Below are positions 60,116 to 64,000 of a DNA stretch of 64,000 nucleotides, piece after piece. Origin of the DNA: Saccoglossus kowalevskii (Eukaryota > Hemichordata > Enteropneusta > Harrimaniidae); NCBI RefSeq assembly GCF_000003605.2, contig NW_003134352.1, positions 1 to 64,000 of the forward strand, written 5' to 3'. Under the pieces are notes generated by a model. It made no database searches, was not told where the DNA came from, and worked only from the letters and a program-made list of their open reading frames with translations. Position numbers and translations under genes: made by a program. Position 1 is the stretch's first letter. Every line of letters starts with the position of its first letter.

Positions 60116-60248
60116 TTAAAGGGAAATGGTCGTCGCGCTGCGTCCTGTTCGATATGAGACTGATAGCGACATATACAACGTGTGTAAAATACATTGTTTA
60201 TTTACATGAAATTCGAACACGTGCTGCGCGACGACTACCGCCCTTTAA
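60116..60248 (+). mobile_element. MITE family 1, copy c (133 bp, TTAA-flanked)
   Basis: AGGGAAATGGTCGTCGCGC to GCGCGACGACTACCGCCCT between TTAA 60116-60119 and TTAA 60245-60248. Its centre is identical over 40 bases to copies a and b. It ends 20 bases before the hairpin of tandem element B. Confidence 0.88.
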
Positions 60249-60329
60249 TGTCATAATAACTATAATTAGTCCCCGTTCGGACGTAGTCCGAAAACGAGGA
60301 CTTATATGTTTTGCCCTGTGTGCGTCCAT

Positions 60330-60354
60330 CCGTCCGTCCGTCCGTCCGTCCGTG
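60330..60354. repeat. CCGT tetranucleotide microsatellite
   Basis: About six CCGT units just after the terminal hairpin of element B, in the same relative place as the CGTCGTC run in element A. Confidence 0.9.
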
Positions 60355-61654
60355 ATCACCTGTATCTCGAACATGCATGGACCGATTAAGTTCAAACTTC
60401 ACTCATACATCACACATTATATGGGACATATGCACATGCATTTTTTTCATGATCCGATTAACGATAGCCGAATAGCGGCCATTTTAAGGCCGAAAATGCA
60501 TCAAAATCGCACATTTTCACCATTCCGGACCCGGATCTCAGTTATGCATGGACGGATTTTCTTCAAATTTGGTACATACATTAAACATAATAGGACCTTG
60601 ATGCACGTCATTTCTTTTCCCGGATCAAGTTCGAAATGGTTGACTGGTGGCCATTTTGTTTTAAAAAAATCAGTTCTTGATCCGTACTGTCCGAGACATG
60701 CCTGGATTGATCGAGTTCAAACTTCACACACACAAGGTACATCATGTCACAAATATGTATGTGCATTTGTTTCATGATCCGATTAACGATAGCCGAATAG
60801 CAGCCATTTTAAGGCCGAAAATGCATCAAAATCGCACATTTTCACCATTCCGGACCCGGATCTCAGTTATGCATGGACGGATTTTGTTCAAATTTGGTAC
60901 ATACATTAAACATAATAGGACCTTGATGCACGTCATTTTTTCCGGATCAAGTTCGAAATGGTTGACTGGCGGCCATTTTGTTTTAAAAAATTCAGTTCTT
61001 GATCCGTATCCGAGACATGCCTGGATTGATCGAGTTCAAACTTCACACACACAATAGGATCATCGTACATCATGTCACAAATATGTAGGTGCATTTGTTT
61101 TATGATCTCATTAACGATAACCAAATGGCGGCCGCTTTAAGGCCGAAAATGCATCAAAATCGCACATTTTCACCATTCCGGACCCGGATCTCAGTTATGC
61201 ATGGACGGATTTTCTTCAAATTTGGTACATACATTAAACATAATAGGACCTTGATGCACGTCATTTTTTTTTTCCGGATCAAGTTCGAAATGGTTGACTG
61301 GCGGCCATTTTGTTTTAAAAAAATCAGTTCTTGATCCGTATCCGAGACATGCCTGGATTGATCGAGTTCAAACTTCACACACACAAGGTACATCATGTCA
61401 CAAATATGTATGTGCATTTGTTTCATGATCTAATTAACGATAGCCAAACGGCGGCCGCTTTAAGGCCGAAAATGTATTGAAATCGCACATTTTCACCATT
61501 CCGGAACGAGTCTCAGTTATGCATGGACGGATTTTGTTCAAATTTGGTACATACATTAAACATAATAGGACCTTGATGCACCTCATTTTTTTTTCGGGTC
61601 AAGTTCAAAATGGCCGACTGGTGGCCATTTTGTTTTTAAAAAATCAGTTCTTGA

Positions 61655-61704
61655 NNNNNNNNNNNNNNNNNNNNNNNNNNNNNNNNNNNNNNNNNNNNNN
61701 NNNN
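61655..61704. other. Assembly gap, exactly 50 N, inside the tandem array
   Basis: The sequence before the gap ends at CAGTTCTTGA and that after it restarts at ATCAGGTTTGAAATGG. In intact units these points are about 265 bases apart, so the gap is probably a placeholder and its true size larger. Confidence 0.95.
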
Positions 61705-62078
61705 ATCAGGTTTGAAATGGCCGACTGGCGGCCATTTTGTTTTAAAGAATTCAGTTCTGGATATGTATCTGAGACATGCCTGGATTGATCGAGTTCAAAC
61801 TTCACACACACAAGGTAGATCATGTCACAAATATGTATGTGCATTTGTTTCATGATCTCATTAACGATAACCAAATGGCGGCCATTTTAAGGCCGAAAAT
61901 GCATCAAAATCACATATTTTCACAATTCCGGAACCGGATCTCAGTCATGGATGGATGGATTTTGTTCAGATTTAGTACAATGTGTTGTACATATGCAGGT
62001 GCATTTCGGTCATGATCTGCTTTGAATGTATATTTCACTCAAATATGAACGGAACGGGGACGTGTCATTGACAATGAC

Positions 62079-62867
62079 TTGTTTAATAATTCCTTCTGTC
62101 TTCACAATAAAAACTAAAGAGAATTTTTCAACACTGGTAAAATTATCTCAATGGATTGATTTATAACAAAGATTTACAAGAAAATGTAAGCGTCAACCCT
62201 ACCCAACTGTTTCTTGCTAATATTCTAGATATTTTCATTTATGTGGCTTCCACACTAAGGCGATGTACACAGTCTGGTTGCTGATTCATCGTAGATGGAA
62301 TAGGGATTTAGGCAATACTATAATGTTTCATCATTGATTGGTTCACGTCGGTGGCATTGGAATTCCATGATGTAGAATACTGATAACCTAAAACACTATT
62401 TGAATGATAAGTAATGTTTTTTTACGTTTAATTCCCGATTTAGTGATTATTTATCGAAAACCTAGGTTACGCAACCTGGAATGAATTCCTTTGCTGTATG
62501 ACAATAGACAATGTGCGGGTTTCAGTAATATTTTTGTCCAATTCCGCCCTAAAATCCGCCATTGCATTGTCGAATTATGTTGCATCGATCACAGTAGCTA
62601 TAACTTGGTGTTGGATACAGAAACATGTTTAGAACAGTTTAGAATAAATCTGACAACGTTCGGGTTCTAGTTCGAAAGAAATGTGATAGTGGTGACCGAA
62701 TGCTACAACGCTTACGCGTACTATCGATCCACACTGTACGCATATGAATAAATAAGATTAAAATCTGAAATACGTTAAAACAAATGTAGCTAGAATCAAT
62801 TGCATTTATTTTTAATGCAACCTGTAAGATGTGTTATAAAACATTTATGGACATAATACGGCTTATG
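62079..62867. other. Non-coding stretch
   Basis: Nothing recognised. Confidence 0.5.
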
Positions 62868-62945
62868 CGGTCCTGGGTCGCACGGGTAACACATCCTCAT
62901 AATCTCGAGCGCTTCCGTCGTACGAGCTCGGGTTACAAAGATCAT
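62868..62945 (+). mobile_element. Possible tRNA-derived SINE head
   Basis: GGTCGCACGGGTAACACATCC resembles an A-box region (first 20 bases TGGGTCGCACGGGTAACACA) and CGTACGAGCTCGGGTTACAA resembles a decayed B box (consensus GGTTCGANTCC) about 40 bases later, the spacing of a tRNA-type promoter. A cloverleaf does not fold cleanly, so this is not a working tRNA gene. SINE body and tail are not obvious. Confidence 0.35.
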
Positions 62946-63487
62946 ACCAATTATTAAAAATCAATATAACACTACACCAAGTAAATGTTTGATTTGAAAT
63001 TCTTCCTGGATGGTGTAGGATAGTCGCTTGGTGTGAATGTATGTATTGTAGCTTGTAGAGTAAAATTAATTGATTAATTAATAACTGATCGAACCAAGAA
63101 AAGCGTCTAAGACGCTTGAAAATGTGTTTCTCCTATTGTTCAATTATAAATATTATTATTATTGTGACAGCCATTAAACACGTGATATAACTCAACCAAA
63201 GAACTGCGAGGTGTCATCATTGCCAACCATTGTATAATTAATGTGTCATATGCTTTTTCCCTCTCATTAATATGCTGTGATATTTTCATATACCCCAAAC
63301 CTGTGTGTAATTTGGTTCAAAATATTGAAGAAAAAAAACTCTCAAATTGTAATTATCTTAACTAAACACCATAAAATATTTGAAATTGTCTGTTATTGTT
63401 GAATGTCTTATGTATTGCAGTCATACTGCAACACGTTATTAAAGTACTACATATATAATAACATCTTTGCAATAATTTACAAATTTG
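62946..63487. other. Non-coding stretch
   Basis: AT-rich; nothing recognised. Confidence 0.5.
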
Positions 63488-63577
63488 GTTCGAATTTTGT
63501 GTAAACAACGAAACAACAAATGTATTTCGCACGCCTTGTCTACGTCGCATTCCTATATCGAACACGACGCGGAGTGA
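63488..63577 (-). mobile_element. MITE family 1, decayed partial copy
   Basis: GTTCGAATTTTGTGTAAACA, CACGCCTTGTCTACGTCGC and TATATCGAACACGACGCGG follow the order of the inverted family 1 element. Both ends and the TTAA target sites are lost, and about 20 to 25% of positions differ, so it is older than the three full copies. Confidence 0.65.
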
Positions 63578-64000
63578 TTATTATGAAGTACATTTACAGG
63601 AACAGCCCCTAATTTTGTGTTGCACCATTGTATGAACTGACTGGAAATATGTTGATATGTGGTTCTGAATCTTCTGGAGGTGTAGCATATGTTAATAATG
63701 GTGACAGAAGTTTTACATAGGTAGGCAAGATATTTTAAACTTTTCTTTCGACGGAACTGCAATGACAACAATCAAGACATCTTGTATCTCGATTCCTAAT
63801 TTATATTCAAAAAATATCTCCTGGTATCTTGTCAATCTTATCTATAATATCTTTTGACGGATTCCACGAGTGTTACTGTCAGATAAAATAGCGTTATTAT
63901 CATCACTATTTGTCCTTTGTGGCATTTACGAAGTAGACTTGGGGCCTGAGTTTGCAATCTGCAGGGCAAACACGGGTTTGATTACTCTGGCTTCGTCAAA
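63578..64000. other. Non-coding stretch to window end
   Basis: Nothing recognised. Confidence 0.5.

Larger units (their letters stand above)
60269..62078 (-). mobile_element. Hairpin-led tandem element B (Helitron/Helentron-like architecture)
   Basis: It begins with a hairpin, GTCCCCGTTCGGAC / GTCCGAAAACGAGGAC (60269-60301), then a CCGT microsatellite (60330-60354). Tandem units of about 325 bp follow (unit marks at GATCCGATTAACGATAGCC 60451 and 60776, then 61104, 61427 and 61854). A single inverted arm GAACGGGGAC (62052-62061) comes next and, two bases on, the near-perfect palindrome GTCATTGACAATGAC (62064-62078). Read on the minus strand it starts near TCATTG, ends with the hairpin and is followed by CTAA then T. 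The parts and their order match element A at 16007 although the sequences are unrelated. Open frames such as the repeated MHQNRTFSPFRTRIS are by-products of the tandem units. A 50-N gap lies inside. Confidence 0.7.

Noticed and set aside
60100-61789. Long open frames (up to 225 codons) with repeated MHQNRTFSPFRTRIS peptides
   Set aside because: They lie in the tandem units of element B, change frame from unit to unit (about 325 bp, not a multiple of three) and partly use a MITE upstream.
1-64000. CRISPR arrays, bacterial operons, rRNA genes and known conserved microRNA seeds
   Set aside because: Looked for by eye; tandem repeats here have no unique equal-length spacers, and no rRNA or familiar microRNA sequence was seen.

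Overview
The window looks like non-coding sequence from a large, AT-rich animal genome, probably a marine invertebrate; I cannot name the species. There are no operons or long open frames. The longest clean ORF (ignoring N runs and repeats) is about 145 codons and ends exactly at a GT-AG-type splice donor. The sequence is full of miniature inverted-repeat transposons (MITEs), a dead LINE, minisatellites and hairpin-led repeats. Coding content is limited to candidate exons, none assigned to a protein family.

Layout: 1-600 is a 43-bp minisatellite with a TA-flanked MITE inside its degenerate edge. 2.2-2.8 kb has a TTAA-flanked MITE and then a TATA box with a tiny possible first exon. 4.6 kb has a possible terminal exon, and 6.2-6.4 kb a foldback with a perfect 25-bp stem. 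7.3-8.6 kb holds a CpG-rich stretch and the best coding exon (8134-8563, +), whose product starts with an N-myristoylation-like MGAIVS. 9.7-24.6 kb holds TTAA MITEs, a hairpin-led tandem element (16.0-16.5 kb), a degenerate minisatellite and a decayed LINE reverse transcriptase on the minus strand. 28-37 kb has candidate exons on both strands: a minus-strand set at 35.4, 34.6, 33.3 and 31.1 kb, and a plus-strand terminal exon at 36.5 kb encoding a membrane segment and polar tail, followed by a 300-bp MITE. 37-60 kb is mostly repeats with weaker exon candidates (44.0, 47.6, 54.0 and 58.0 kb) and a 651-base assembly gap. 60.1-62.1 kb is a large hairpin-led element with about 325-bp tandem units and a 50-N gap. 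The end holds a tRNA-like SINE fragment and a MITE relic.

The most notable signals are: (i) two elements (16.0 and 60.3 kb) with unrelated sequences but the same parts in the same order, suggesting Helitron/Helentron-like elements with tandem cores; (ii) two MITE families flanked by TTAA and one flanked by TA that share a GTCGTCG terminal core and a central forkhead-like TGTTTAY motif, one family keeping an invariant 40-bp centre in three copies; (iii) candidate exons of at least two unrecognised host genes on opposite strands. Exon calls rest on splice signals, reading frame and codon third-base composition read by eye; no homology search was possible.
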